NCBI RefSeq assembly: GCF_005869845.1
Contig: NZ_VAWF01000004.1
Coordinates: forward strand, 124,001-188,000
Reading direction: 5' to 3'
Length of the DNA stretch: 64,000 bases
From: Fodinibius saliphilus
GTDB taxonomy: Bacteria > Bacteroidota > Rhodothermia > Balneolales > Balneolaceae
A model generated the notes under the pieces. The model was given only the letters and a program-made list of their open reading frames with translations, searched no databases and was not told where the DNA came from. Of this stretch, positions 18,205 through 26,719 are shown in pieces. Position numbers and translations under genes: made by a program. Every line of letters starts with the position of its first letter. Position 1 is the first letter of the stretch.

Positions 18205-18810
18205 ATGACCGACCAAAAACTACCTCCTGCATTTTATCGGCGAACTGATGTTGTCACTATTGCCCGAGAATTGGTAGGGAAAGTTCTATGTACTTCTTTT
18301 GAAGGAACCATCACGAGTGGCATCATCACCGAAGCTGAAGCTTATTGTGGCCGTGGAGATCCTGCATGCCACGCTGATGGTGATACCAGAACAAAACGTA
18401 CCGAGACGATGTACCAAGTCGGCGGCATTTCATATGTATACCTGTGCTATGGCATTCATCACCTTTTCAATGTGGTTACCAATATAGAAGACAAGGCGGA
18501 TGCCGTACTAATACGGGCAATTAAACCGGTGGATGGTATTGACATCATGTTAAAACGACGGAGTTTCCAAAAAGCATCACCCGAATTAACGGCAGGGCCG
18601 GGTCGCCTTAGTCAAGCATTAAACATTACAACTAACCACGATGGTACTTCCCTTTTCAGTGAAACCATATGGATTGAAGATCGAGGAATCGTTTTTAATC
18701 CCGATCAAATACACGCAACTAAGCGTATTGGGGTTGATTACGCCGGTGAAGACGCTCAACTCCCTTGGCGTTTTTATCCCAAAGAAACTCCATGGATAAG
18801 CAAAAAATAA
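18205..18810 (+). CDS. DNA-3-methyladenine glycosylase (AAG/Mpg family)
   Basis: A 201-residue base-excision repair enzyme that removes 3-methyladenine, hypoxanthine and other alkylated purines. The eukaryotic-type AAG fold is clear: the N-terminal ELVGKVL, the catalytic Glu in ITEAEAYCGRGDPACHA, then ETMYQVGGISYVYLCYGIHH with the DNA-intercalating Tyr region, and FNVVT. The C-terminal GPGRLSQALNI is also typical. I choose the ATG at 18205, one base past the YihY stop, rather than an in-frame start inside that gene at 18079, because homologues begin near LPPAFYRR. The terminator of the opposite gene overlaps its 3' end. Confidence 0.95.
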   Translation: MTDQKLPPAFYRRTDVVTIARELVGKVLCTSFEGTITSGIITEAEAYCGRGDPACHADGDTRTKRTETMYQVGGISYVYLCYGIHHLFNVVTNIEDKADAVLIRAIKPVDGIDIMLKRRSFQKASPELTAGPGRLSQALNITTNHDGTSLFSETIWIEDRGIVFNPDQIHATKRIGVDYAGEDAQLPWRFYPKETPWISKK

Positions 18811-18842
18811 AAAAGCCCACCCCGATAAAATGGGAGTGGGCT
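18805..18842 (-). terminator. Terminator of the DUF4168 gene, overlapping the glycosylase 3' end
   Basis: AGCCCAC and GTGGGCT form the stem, with one interior mismatch, around a GATAAAAT loop. On the minus strand it is followed by TTTTTTATTTTTT, whose DNA includes the glycosylase stop codon. On the plus strand there is no T-run. Confidence 0.75.
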
Positions 18843-18864
18843 CAGTAAGTAAAATCGAAAAAGG

Positions 18865-19371
18865 TTATTTCTTCATTGTATCTTGAGCAATTTTTTGGAA
18901 ACGCTTCATCACTTCAGGATTAGACTGCACAGCACGCATAATTGCCTGAAACCGTTGTGGTTGCAATCCACTTTCCTGAATAACGGACATCATCTGTTGC
19001 TGAGCACCTTGCCGAACTTTCATCAACTTAGGCTGAATTTCCTTAATTGTTTGTTCTTCCTGAGGTGTCACATTCATAGAATCAGCCATCTTCTTATTAC
19101 GCTTGCTCATCATAATCTGCTGAAACCGTTTCTCATCCATCTCTTTATCTTTAAGTGCAGCTTTTACTTCAGCCATCATCTTTTGCTGAATTTCACCATT
19201 TACCTTTTGCATCTTTTGGCTGGCAGTAGCAAATTTTTTCAGCTCTTTATCAGAAATACTGTCGGGCTGGGCGGCTTGTTGCTGCTTCATCTGTTGTCCT
19301 TGTGCAAATGCAGCACCTGCAATAAGAAAGAAGCCAAGAATGAAAACGGCAGAACGTTTAAAAATCTTCAT
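18865..19371 (-). CDS. Exported DUF4168 protein
   Basis: 168 residues with a clear signal peptide (MKIFKRSAVFILGFFLIAGAAFAQ) followed by a Gln-rich linker. The mature part is almost all charged helix, rich in Gln, Met and Lys. It matches the DUF4168 pattern of paired helices, each ending in an RFQxIM-like element: KRFQQIMMSKR near 95 and QRFQAIMRAV near 145. The predicted location is periplasm or outer surface. Its function is unknown. It is a single-gene unit with its own terminator. Confidence 0.82.
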   Translation of the reverse strand: MKIFKRSAVFILGFFLIAGAAFAQGQQMKQQQAAQPDSISDKELKKFATASQKMQKVNGEIQQKMMAEVKAALKDKEMDEKRFQQIMMSKRNKKMADSMNVTPQEEQTIKEIQPKLMKVRQGAQQQMMSVIQESGLQPQRFQAIMRAVQSNPEVMKRFQKIAQDTMKK

Positions 19372-19727
19372 ATAGTATATTTGGTAGTAAATTGCGATTA
19401 GATAAATCTATTCGATAGTAGTCGAACAAATATATCGATTTTTTGTTCCGATCTAAAACAACCCGCTGTTCTAACCTGTTTACCAAATAAATATTTGAAA
19501 AAGCTAACAAAGCTAAAAAAATTTGTCCTCAATCGTACTTACTATATCCTGCAAGTTGAATATTGAATTACCGCTGTTTTTATTGGTAATGAAACTGGAG
19601 AATCTCGGACTTTAGAACTTGAGATCTCTATCAAATAATTACTTTTTAACATCATTTTAACAGTCAGTCCTAAATTTCCAAACTGCCTGTTTTAAACTGA
19701 CCTATATCATAGAACAATTTGTTGACT
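19372..19727. other. Intergenic region, nothing supported
   Basis: About 356 bp between divergent genes. It is AT-rich with only a short weak inverted repeat (ATTACC/GGTAAT near 19566-19589). I see no tRNA, riboswitch or open frame. In particular I see no recognisable B12-box cobalamin riboswitch before the cobalamin-binding-like gene. Confidence 0.5.
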
Positions 19728-20675
19728 ATGCGCATTGTTTCTCTTTTACCAAGTACTACCGAGATTGTTGCTGCACTCGGAAGAAAAAATAAGCTTGTAG
19801 GACGTTCCCATGAGTGTGACTTCCCCGATGGCATTTCTGAACTCCCAGTCTGTACCGAACCTAAATTCAATCCTGACGGTACAAGCTATGAAATTGATCA
19901 ACGGGTAAAAGCACTATTGCAAGAAGGACTATCGGTTTATAGGGTCAACCAGGAACAACTGAAAGAACTAAATCCAGACGTTATAATCACACAAGACCAT
20001 TGCGAAGTTTGTGCAGTATCATTGGATGAGGTAAAAAAAGCTGTCCAATCTTCTGTTGGTGATCATGTTGAAGTAATATCCGTTTCACCCACAGATTTAT
20101 CATCCGTGGTACGTTCTATACGGACTATTGCTGAGGCTATCAATGCCTCTGAGCAGGCCGAAAAGGTAATGCAACAAATGAAATCAGAACTACTGCATAT
20201 TCAGAACAAAACAACCACACTGAATCATCCCGATATCTTAGCCATCGAATGGCTGGATCCACTTATGGCAGCCGGCAATTGGGTGCCCGAACTTATACAA
20301 CTGGCTGGCGGACGGGCCCTTGGAGCTGAAGCGGGTAAGCATTCACCTTGGCTTGAGTGGAAGTCAATACAAAAATGGAATCCCGATATTATTACTATTA
20401 TTCCTTGTGGATATGATATTGATCAAAGTCTTTCTGAATTATCACCTCTTACTTCCCAAAAAGGATGGAAAGAACTTGATGCCGTACGTAATAAACAAGT
20501 TTTTGTAGCAGACGGGAATCATTTTTTTAATCGCCCGGGTCCAAGGCTTGTAGAATCTACCCGTATTTTAGCTGAAATCATGCATCCGGCATCTTTTGAA
20601 AAACCCAACCAGAATTCGGGGCGCTGGATTAACCTTGCAAAACATCAATTTCACAAAAAAATTCAACAAATATGA
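19728..20675 (+). CDS. Cobalamin-binding-like periplasmic-binding-protein fold without signal peptide
   Basis: About 315 residues resembling the class III substrate-binding fold of BtuF/COG0614. It opens with MRIVSLLPSTTEIVAALG, and conserved elements follow: VGRSHECDFP, then LNPDVIITQDHCEVCAVS and HSPWLEWKSIQKWNPDIITI. Export is expected for a transporter component, yet the protein starts right at the fold with no signal peptide. It may therefore act in the cytoplasm, as in other cobalamin-binding proteins without a known transporter. No ABC permease or ATPase gene is nearby. It overlaps the next gene by ATGA. The start is the ATG at 19728; a TTG three codons earlier lacks support. Cobalamin as the ligand is family-based only. 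Confidence 0.82.
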   Translation: MRIVSLLPSTTEIVAALGRKNKLVGRSHECDFPDGISELPVCTEPKFNPDGTSYEIDQRVKALLQEGLSVYRVNQEQLKELNPDVIITQDHCEVCAVSLDEVKKAVQSSVGDHVEVISVSPTDLSSVVRSIRTIAEAINASEQAEKVMQQMKSELLHIQNKTTTLNHPDILAIEWLDPLMAAGNWVPELIQLAGGRALGAEAGKHSPWLEWKSIQKWNPDIITIIPCGYDIDQSLSELSPLTSQKGWKELDAVRNKQVFVADGNHFFNRPGPRLVESTRILAEIMHPASFEKPNQNSGRWINLAKHQFHKKIQQI

Positions 20676-21394
20676 GTAGAAAGATAGCCATTATCGGTGC
20701 AACATCAGGTATTGGTAGAGCTCTTGCAGTAGAACTCCATAATCGGGGGCATACAATTGGTGCCACCGGTCGTCGCGTTGAACGTCTCGAATCGTTAAAA
20801 CAAGAGTTAGGCACACGTATCTCTACAGCTTATATGGATGTTACCGACTATGATGACGCCATTGATCAGCTGGAACTTCTAAAGCAACGCATGCATGGTA
20901 TCGACAGCATTGTTATTAATGCCGGTGTTTCAAATTTTCAAAAACGGGTAAGCCACGAGGGAGATATGCATGTCATTGATGTAAATGTAAGAGGTTTCGC
21001 CAACTTGGCTGCCTATAGCTTTTCTATGTTTCACCGTCAGGAACATGGGCATATAATCGGTATCTCCTCGGTTGCCTCTTTTTTCGGCTGGGGATTAAGT
21101 GCCCCTTACAGTGCATCTAAAGCATTCATGAATACCTACCTGCAGGGGTATCGACAAAAAGCGAACCATACTGATGCTGATATATCAGTCACAACTATTA
21201 TACCCGGTTTCGTGGAATCCGAAATGACAGAAGGCAAAAGAGGGATGTTCTGGGTTTCCGATACCGACAAAGCTGCAAACCAGATAGCTGATGCTATTAA
21301 AAAGAAAAAACATCGTGCATATGTCACAAAACGATGGCGATATGTAGTATGGCTGCTAAAATTAGTACCCCACTGGGTGTGGAATCGGATGTAA
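20672..21394 (+). CDS. Short-chain dehydrogenase/reductase
   Basis: 240-residue classical SDR: IGATSGIGRALAVEL (cofactor binding), the INAG variant of NNAG, catalytic Ser in ISSVASFFGWG, and Tyr/Lys in YSASK. The ATG overlaps the preceding stop (ATGA), which implies coupling. The C-terminus ends in a basic, aromatic segment (KRWRYVVWLLKLVPHWVWNRM) that probably associates with the membrane, as in YqjQ/DltE-like SDRs. The substrate is unknown. Confidence 0.9.
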   Translation: MSRKIAIIGATSGIGRALAVELHNRGHTIGATGRRVERLESLKQELGTRISTAYMDVTDYDDAIDQLELLKQRMHGIDSIVINAGVSNFQKRVSHEGDMHVIDVNVRGFANLAAYSFSMFHRQEHGHIIGISSVASFFGWGLSAPYSASKAFMNTYLQGYRQKANHTDADISVTTIIPGFVESEMTEGKRGMFWVSDTDKAANQIADAIKKKKHRAYVTKRWRYVVWLLKLVPHWVWNRM

Positions 21395-21451
21395 TTTCGC
21401 TATACTTGGTTTTCATTAGAACCAACAACTTAAACAATCCTCAACCCTACC

Positions 21452-21913
21452 GTGTCTAGTACCAGTGCCGGCATCCTCTTATTTAGTCGAAAACCACATC
21501 TTCAATTACTTTTAGCCCATCCCGGCGGGCCTTACTGGTGGAATAAAGATGAAGGGGCATGGACTATACCAAAAGGAGAAATAGAAAAAAACGAACCCCC
21601 TTTAAAAGCAGCTAAAAGAGAGTTTGAAGAAGAGCTTGGGTTTATACCTGAAGGCGATTTTCTGGAACTAAATACCATTACCCAAAAAGGGGGAAAAACC
21701 GTGCATGCATGGGCTGTAGAATATCAAATACCTGATGATTTTATCTTTACGCCCAATTATTTTGAAATTGAGTGGCCACCAGACTCAGGAAAAACGGAAG
21801 AATTTCCTGAGATCGATCGCATCGAATATTTTGGCCCTTTTGAAGCACGAAAAAAAATCAACCCGGCGCAGCGACCATTCATTAATCGACTCATCACTAT
21901 TTGCAGTAAATAA
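21452..21913 (+). CDS. Nudix hydrolase
   Basis: 153-residue Nudix protein with a GTG start. The Nudix box is complete: Gly-Glu-Ile-Glu at GEIEKNEPPLKAAKREFEEE, followed by LGF, giving GX5EX7REUXEEXGU. The N-terminal SAGILLFSRK and AHPGGPYWWNKDEGAWTIPKG resemble the MutT-related/AP4A-type group. It hydrolyses a nucleoside diphosphate linked to some other moiety; the substrate is not predictable. It follows the SDR by 57 bp on the same strand. Confidence 0.93.
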   Translation: MSSTSAGILLFSRKPHLQLLLAHPGGPYWWNKDEGAWTIPKGEIEKNEPPLKAAKREFEEELGFIPEGDFLELNTITQKGGKTVHAWAVEYQIPDDFIFTPNYFEIEWPPDSGKTEEFPEIDRIEYFGPFEARKKINPAQRPFINRLITICSK

Positions 21914-21988
21914 GAACGCTATTGCAACTACAAAAGTTATATAATACACAACAGATCGTAAACACATATAAACTGAGAGGAAAACAAA

Positions 21989-22588
21989 ATGTTAGGAAAA
22001 AAACTATTGATGCTTGTCGGAGATTTTGGTGAAGATTATGAAATTATGGTTCCTTTTCAGGCCCTGCAAATGGTAGGTCATACCGTTCATGCCGTTTGTC
22101 CCGACAAAGAAGAGGGCGACATTGTTAAAACTGCAATTCACGACTTTGAGGGCGACCAAACTTACACAGAAAAACCGGGTCACAACTTCACTCTTAATGC
22201 AACATTTAATGAAATCACCCCAAGCGATTACGACGGATTAGTGATAGCAGGTGGTCGTGCACCCGAATATTTACGTCTCGAAAAAGATGTCTTGAACATG
22301 GTAGTGCATTTTTTCGAAAAAAATAAACCGGTAGCTGCCATTTGCCACGGGCTTCAAATTCTATCAGCCGCAGATGTAATCAGAGGCAAAACACTCACCG
22401 CTTATCCCGCTTGTGGTCCGGAAATGGAAGCAGCCGGAGCCCATTACAAAGAAGTAGAACCAACGGAAGTTGTTGTTGATGGAAACCTGGTAACCACACC
22501 AGCGTGGCCGGGCCATCCTAAATGGCTTTCAGCTTTCCTTGATGTACTTGGTACAAAAATTACTCATAAAGAAAGGGCCACTGCCTAG
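21989..22588 (+). CDS. DJ-1/PfpI family protein
   Basis: 199 residues of the DJ-1/PfpI superfamily. It has the nucleophile elbow [10 protein letters not shown] with Cys near 118 followed by His, and the conserved Glu in GGRAPEYLR. Related proteins are described as glyoxalases, deglycases or chaperones, and this group is often called a protease without proof. A good ribosome site (GAGAGG) precedes the ATG. A strong terminator follows directly, so it ends a transcript. The role is probably in carbonyl or oxidative stress. Confidence 0.9.
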   Translation: MLGKKLLMLVGDFGEDYEIMVPFQALQMVGHTVHAVCPDKEEGDIVKTAIHDFEGDQTYTEKPGHNFTLNATFNEITPSDYDGLVIAGGRAPEYLRLEKDVLNMVVHFFEKNKPVAAICHGLQILSAADVIRGKTLTAYPACGPEMEAAGAHYKEVEPTEVVVDGNLVTTPAWPGHPKWLSAFLDVLGTKITHKERATA

Positions 22589-22601
22589 TATTATTTATTA
22601 A

Positions 22602-22634
22602 TAGCGGGGAGAAATGACCTCCCCGCTTTTTTAT
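22602..22634 (+). terminator. Strong intrinsic terminator after the DJ-1 gene
   Basis: AGCGGGGAG pairs with CTCCCCGCT across a short loop and is followed by TTTTTTATT. The remaining gap to 22980 is AT-rich and shows no open frame or RNA I can support. Confidence 0.88.
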
Positions 22635-22980
22635 TACCAAATAAAATGATCTATCCCATATTTTTTCGGCGTTCGGTTTCGTACTTCCTCTAAGCAACAT
22701 CCTTACTTTCTTCTGTACTATACAACATTACAGATAAACACTTATCCACATCGGCTAATCGTGCAACGCTAAACTATTATAATCAGATACAAGAAACCTC
22801 AATTACTTATTAATTATTGAAAATTGTGGAGTTTGAGATGAGCGTGTAACATATGCATATTTACAACTATTTAAATAACATATTGCACTCATTATTCGAT
22901 ATTAATCTGAAAGGATTGTATAATGCTAAGCTATTAAGAAACTGACACTTACGCATATTGGCTAAAACATAATTGAAGGC

Positions 22981-24108
22981 ATGGTCAATAGAATTAAAAG
23001 CGTTACAAGATGGGGGCTTCTGCTATTTATGATATTAGGTTGTAGCTCTACACCCCCATCCGAGAATATTATTAAGAAGCTTACTCTACCCGAAGATTTT
23101 TCAGTTGAGGTATATGCAGAAGATCTACCTGATGTCCGCCAGTTAGCCCGAGGAGATGATGGTACTATCTATGCCGGTAGTCGTAATGCAGGAAAGGTTT
23201 ATGCTATCGCCGATAGAAATAATGACTTTAAAGCAGACAAAGTTTACGTCATTGCCGAAAATTTACGGTTGCCCAGTGGTATTGCATACCGTGAAGGGGA
23301 CCTCTATATCGGTGCGGTCAGCAAAATACTGAAGTTAACCAATATTGATTCCCACCTTCAAGATCCACCTGAACCCAAGCTTATAACAGAGCAATATCCT
23401 ACTGATGGTCATCACGGCTGGAAATTCATTGCTTTTGGACCTGACGGAAAACTGTATGTTCCCGTTGGCGCACCCTGCAATATCTGCAATCCTGATAAAG
23501 ATATTTTTGCAACCATTACTCGCATCAATACTGATGGCACTAACCGTAAAATTATCGCTAAAGGGGTCCGTAACTCAGTAGGCTTTGATTGGCATCCTAA
23601 AACTGGCGAGCTTTGGTTTACCGATAACGGCCGTGATTGGATGGGAGATAATCGTCCTCCCTGTGAACTCAATCACCTAACTAAAAAGGGGCAGCATTTT
23701 GGTTATCCATATGTGCACGGAAATAACATTCAAGACCCGAAATTTGGGGATACTGCCAAGCACATAGACACTGAATTTAAAGCTCCGGCCCAAGAGCTGG
23801 GACCCCATGTTGCCCCCCTTGGAATGATCTTTTATACCGGAGATATGTTTCCTGATTCTTTTAAGAACCAAATATTAATAGCAGAGCATGGAAGTTGGAA
23901 TAGAAGTAAAAAAATCGGTTATCGTATAACAAAGGTAAATTTAAAAAACGGGGAACCCACTTCCTACAAGCCCTTTATCAACGGTTGGTTACAAGAACAA
24001 GAAGCAGTATGGGGGCGCCCGGTTGATCTGCTACAGCTATCTGATGGATCTGTTTTAATTTCCGATGATCACAGCGGCACTATTTATCGCGTCACTTATA
24101 ATTCATAA
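22981..24108 (+). CDS. Sorbosone-dehydrogenase-like PQQ beta-propeller lipoprotein
   Basis: 375-residue lipoprotein: a signal sequence ends in a lipobox (LFMILGC, Cys near 21). The mature part is a beta-propeller of the soluble glucose/sorbosone dehydrogenase family, with YAGSRNAGKVYAI, DGHHGWKFIAFGPDGKLYVPVG, CNICNPDKD, SVGFDWHPKTGELWFTDNGRD and HVAPLGMIFYTGD. Periplasmic sugar or polyol oxidation with PQQ is the family role; PQQ genes are not in the window. Two cysteines in CNIC may form a disulfide or bind haem or metal. It is followed by DoxX after 13 bp, so the two are likely one operon, with DoxX possibly accepting electrons. Confidence 0.88.
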   Translation: MVNRIKSVTRWGLLLFMILGCSSTPPSENIIKKLTLPEDFSVEVYAEDLPDVRQLARGDDGTIYAGSRNAGKVYAIADRNNDFKADKVYVIAENLRLPSGIAYREGDLYIGAVSKILKLTNIDSHLQDPPEPKLITEQYPTDGHHGWKFIAFGPDGKLYVPVGAPCNICNPDKDIFATITRINTDGTNRKIIAKGVRNSVGFDWHPKTGELWFTDNGRDWMGDNRPPCELNHLTKKGQHFGYPYVHGNNIQDPKFGDTAKHIDTEFKAPAQELGPHVAPLGMIFYTGDMFPDSFKNQILIAEHGSWNRSKKIGYRITKVNLKNGEPTSYKPFINGWLQEQEAVWGRPVDLLQLSDGSVLISDDHSGTIYRVTYNS

Positions 24109-24121
24109 TTAATGACCTTGT

Positions 24122-24559
24122 ATGATCAATAAACGAAAAAGAAATGAATTTCGAGATGCTGGGCTGTTAATATTGCGTTTTGGGCTTGGCATCATGTTTA
24201 TTATCCATGGCTATCCAAAAATGTTTGGCGGTCCCGAAATGTGGGCAGAGGTTGGCACTGCTGTCCAATATCTCGGGATTGATTTTGCCCCTATGTTTTT
24301 TGGATTCATGGCCGGAGTTACGGAATTTTTTGGAGGGATATTTTTAATAGCGGGGCTTTTTTTTACTCCCACTGCTTTTTTCTTACTAATTGTAATGCTC
24401 GTGGCAACAATTCAAGATTTGGGGGCAGGCGATTCTTTTTCCAGTTACTCGCATAGCATTGAAATGGCCATCGTTTTTCTGAGCCTGCTCCTAATTGATC
24501 CGGGAAAATATAGCCTGGACAAAAAGCTACAGGAAAAGCGTCGAAGGTCACGATATTAA
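24122..24559 (+). CDS. DoxX family membrane protein
   Basis: 145 residues with four predicted transmembrane helices. DoxX markers are LLILRFGLGIMFIIHGYPKMFGG, MAGVTEFFGGIFLIAGLF, and a final basic tail. DoxX proteins are linked to quinone- or thiosulfate-dependent redox complexes, but most are uncharacterised. Its position between a PQQ-type dehydrogenase and an alcohol dehydrogenase suggests a respiratory or redox partner role; this is inference. Confidence 0.9.
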   Translation: MINKRKRNEFRDAGLLILRFGLGIMFIIHGYPKMFGGPEMWAEVGTAVQYLGIDFAPMFFGFMAGVTEFFGGIFLIAGLFFTPTAFFLLIVMLVATIQDLGAGDSFSSYSHSIEMAIVFLSLLLIDPGKYSLDKKLQEKRRRSRY

Positions 24560-24581
24560 CTTCTAGTCGGAGATTCCAACT

Positions 24582-25574
24582 ATGAAAGCAATGGTTTTAC
24601 GTACTGTTGGAGAACCACTTGAACTGCAGAACCTGCCCAAGCCCGAAGCTAGCGAAGACCAGCTTTTGCTTCAAGTTAAAAGCTGTGGAATCTGTCGTAC
24701 CGATCTGCATATCATAGATGGTGACCTCAGCAACCCTAAGCTACCACTCATATTAGGACATCAAGTGGTAGGTATCGTTAAAGAAGTTGGCTCCAGTACC
24801 ACTGGCTTTTCGGTAGGGGATAAAGTGGGAGTACCGTGGCTTGGATACACCTGCGGCAGTTGTGAATTCTGTAAAAAAGGTCAAGAAAACCTCTGTAACA
24901 ATGCCCTATTTACCGGTTATAATATAGATGGCGGTTTTGCGGAGTACGCCGTTGCCGATGCCCATTTCTGTTTCCCTATTCCCAAACAATATCCAACCTT
25001 GCAAGCAGCTCCCCTGCTTTGTGCAGGGCTTATCGGTTACCGATCACTTCGTAAAACAGCCAATGCCCAGACTATTGGTTTTTATGGATTTGGTTCAGCA
25101 GCACACATCCTAACACAAGTTGCATTGCATCAACAAAAAAATGTATATGCCTTTACCAAGCCCGGTGATACAGAAGGACAAAACTTCGCCCGTTCTTTAG
25201 GCGCTACATGGGCGGGCGGATCTGACACCATGCCTCCCCAAAAGCTGGATGCCGCTATTATTTTCGCTCCTGTAGGCCCGCTGGTTCCCAAAGCCCTTAA
25301 TGCAATTAAAAAAGGGGGCAAGGTGGTATGTGCTGGTATTCACATGAGCGATATTCCCGGTTTTACCTATAGTGACCTTTGGGAAGAACGCTCCATAGAG
25401 TCAGTAGCCAACCTTACTCGTCAAGATGGTACTGATTTCATGGAACTAGCACCCAAAATTCCTATTAAGTCAAAAGTTACCAGCTACCCCCTGGAAGATG
25501 CCAATAAGGCTTTAAATGACCTTCGCGAAGGGAATTTTGAAGGCTCGGCAGTATTAAAAATCAATGAAGACTGA
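24582..25574 (+). CDS. Zinc-dependent alcohol dehydrogenase
   Basis: 330-residue medium-chain dehydrogenase. Catalytic zinc ligands are visible in CGICRTDLH and GHQVVG. Four structural-zinc cysteines lie in CGSCEFCKKGQENLC, followed by a Rossmann region at GFYGFGSAAHILTQVALH. The residue after its glycine motif is Ser/Ala rather than the usual GxGxxG, a mild variation seen in some ADH groups. Reaction: NAD(P)-dependent oxidation of an alcohol or reduction of an aldehyde. It is on the same strand as the dehydrogenase and DoxX, 22 bp downstream. Confidence 0.93.
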   Translation: MKAMVLRTVGEPLELQNLPKPEASEDQLLLQVKSCGICRTDLHIIDGDLSNPKLPLILGHQVVGIVKEVGSSTTGFSVGDKVGVPWLGYTCGSCEFCKKGQENLCNNALFTGYNIDGGFAEYAVADAHFCFPIPKQYPTLQAAPLLCAGLIGYRSLRKTANAQTIGFYGFGSAAHILTQVALHQQKNVYAFTKPGDTEGQNFARSLGATWAGGSDTMPPQKLDAAIIFAPVGPLVPKALNAIKKGGKVVCAGIHMSDIPGFTYSDLWEERSIESVANLTRQDGTDFMELAPKIPIKSKVTSYPLEDANKALNDLREGNFEGSAVLKINED

Positions 25575-25671
25575 CTAATATTCCAAAATATACTGACATC
25601 ACGCAGTATTCTTTGTATATTTGGGGCCTCTGCAAAATATTTTTGAAACCTTTCTAAATGTACTCCTCCAC

Positions 25672-26673
25672 ATGCATGATATAGTTTTAATTCCCGGAGA
25701 CGGAATTGGCCCTGAAATTACTAACTCAGTAACAACCATTTTTGATGAGGCCGGTGCCGACATCAACTGGATTGAACACATTGCCGGTCTTACCGCCCAA
25801 GAAGAGTTAGGTAACCCCTTGCCCGATGAAACCATTGCCGCGATCGAAAAACATCGTATCGCACTTAAAGGCCCCCTTACCACCCCAGTGGGTGCCGGGT
25901 TTCGTTCTGTGAATGTTGCTATGCGCAAAAAGTTTGAACTATACAGCAATATTCGTCCGGCTAAAACCTTACCTCATATTCACAGCCGGTTTGAAGATGT
26001 TAACTTGGTTATGTTTCGTGAAAACACTGAGGGACTTTACATCGGTAAAGAACAGTGGGTTGAACAAGACAGCCATGCCGAAAGCATTGCAGTTGTTACT
26101 CGTGAGGCCAGCGAAAAAGTAATACGTGCAGCATTTGAATACGCCAAAAATAAAGGGCGTAAAAAAGTTACGCTTGTTCACAAAGCAAACATCCTAAAAT
26201 TCACCTGTGGCCTATTTATGGAAGTTGGTGAAGAAATTGCCCAAGATTATCCCGATATCGAGTATGAAGATCTGATTGTGGATAACATGGCAATGCAGAT
26301 GGTTATGCGTCCCGAAGAGTTTGATGTGATTGTTACCACAAATCTCTTCGGTGATATTCTTTCCGACTTGGCTTCTGGTCTGGTTGGCGGGCTTGGGCTT
26401 ACAGGCGCTGCTAATATCGGCGACGATGCCGCAATGTTTGAAGCCGTTCATGGCTCAGCACCTGACATCGCCGGTCAAAACAAAGCGAATCCTATTGCAT
26501 TCTTGCTCTCAGGGTTAATGCTTCTAGAGCATATTGATGAAAACAAATTAGCTGATAGAATTAGACAGGCTGTTTACTATACTCTGGAAGATAAATCTGT
26601 CTGCACGCAAGACATTGGCGGCAGTGGAACTACCCAGAGCTTTACTGAGGCTGTTTGTAACAATCTCAAATAA
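25672..26673 (+). CDS. Isocitrate/isopropylmalate dehydrogenase family enzyme, probably NAD-dependent IDH
   Basis: 333-residue beta-decarboxylating dehydrogenase. The start is the ATG directly before HDIVLIPGDGIGPEI; an upstream in-frame start would add an unmatched tail. Signature elements: ALKGPLTTPVGAGFRSVNVAMRK with the substrate Ser and Arg, the NIRPAK arginine, MFRENTEGLYIG, and TTNLFGDILSDLASGLVGGLG with metal aspartates. The coenzyme loop is VHGSAPDIAGQNKANPIAF. The Ser-Val-Asn pattern in the substrate loop fits isocitrate better than isopropylmalate, and no leuCD is nearby. Citrate-cycle use is the simplest role; homoisocitrate cannot be excluded. Confidence 0.88.
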   Translation: MHDIVLIPGDGIGPEITNSVTTIFDEAGADINWIEHIAGLTAQEELGNPLPDETIAAIEKHRIALKGPLTTPVGAGFRSVNVAMRKKFELYSNIRPAKTLPHIHSRFEDVNLVMFRENTEGLYIGKEQWVEQDSHAESIAVVTREASEKVIRAAFEYAKNKGRKKVTLVHKANILKFTCGLFMEVGEEIAQDYPDIEYEDLIVDNMAMQMVMRPEEFDVIVTTNLFGDILSDLASGLVGGLGLTGAANIGDDAAMFEAVHGSAPDIAGQNKANPIAFLLSGLMLLEHIDENKLADRIRQAVYYTLEDKSVCTQDIGGSGTTQSFTEAVCNNLK

Positions 26674-26687
26674 ACTATTTTTAAATA

Positions 26688-26719
26688 GGGTAGAGGTATT
26701 CGAATAGATACTTCTACCC
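26688..26719. terminator. Hairpin between converging genes
   Basis: GGGTAGA at 26688-26694 pairs with TCTACCC at 26713-26719 and a further GTAT/ATAC extends the stem. It overlaps the last codons of the phosphoesterase gene. No long T-run follows on either strand, so the call is moderate. Confidence 0.5.

Noticed and set aside
18883-19401. Long open frame on the plus strand opposite DUF4168
   Set aside because: It is the antisense of a Gln/Lys-rich gene, giving a Leu/His-rich product; the minus-strand gene has a signal peptide and terminator.
19372-19727. Cobalamin riboswitch
   Set aside because: Looked for a B12-box-like element upstream of the cobalamin-binding-like gene; none seen, though I cannot fold the RNA.
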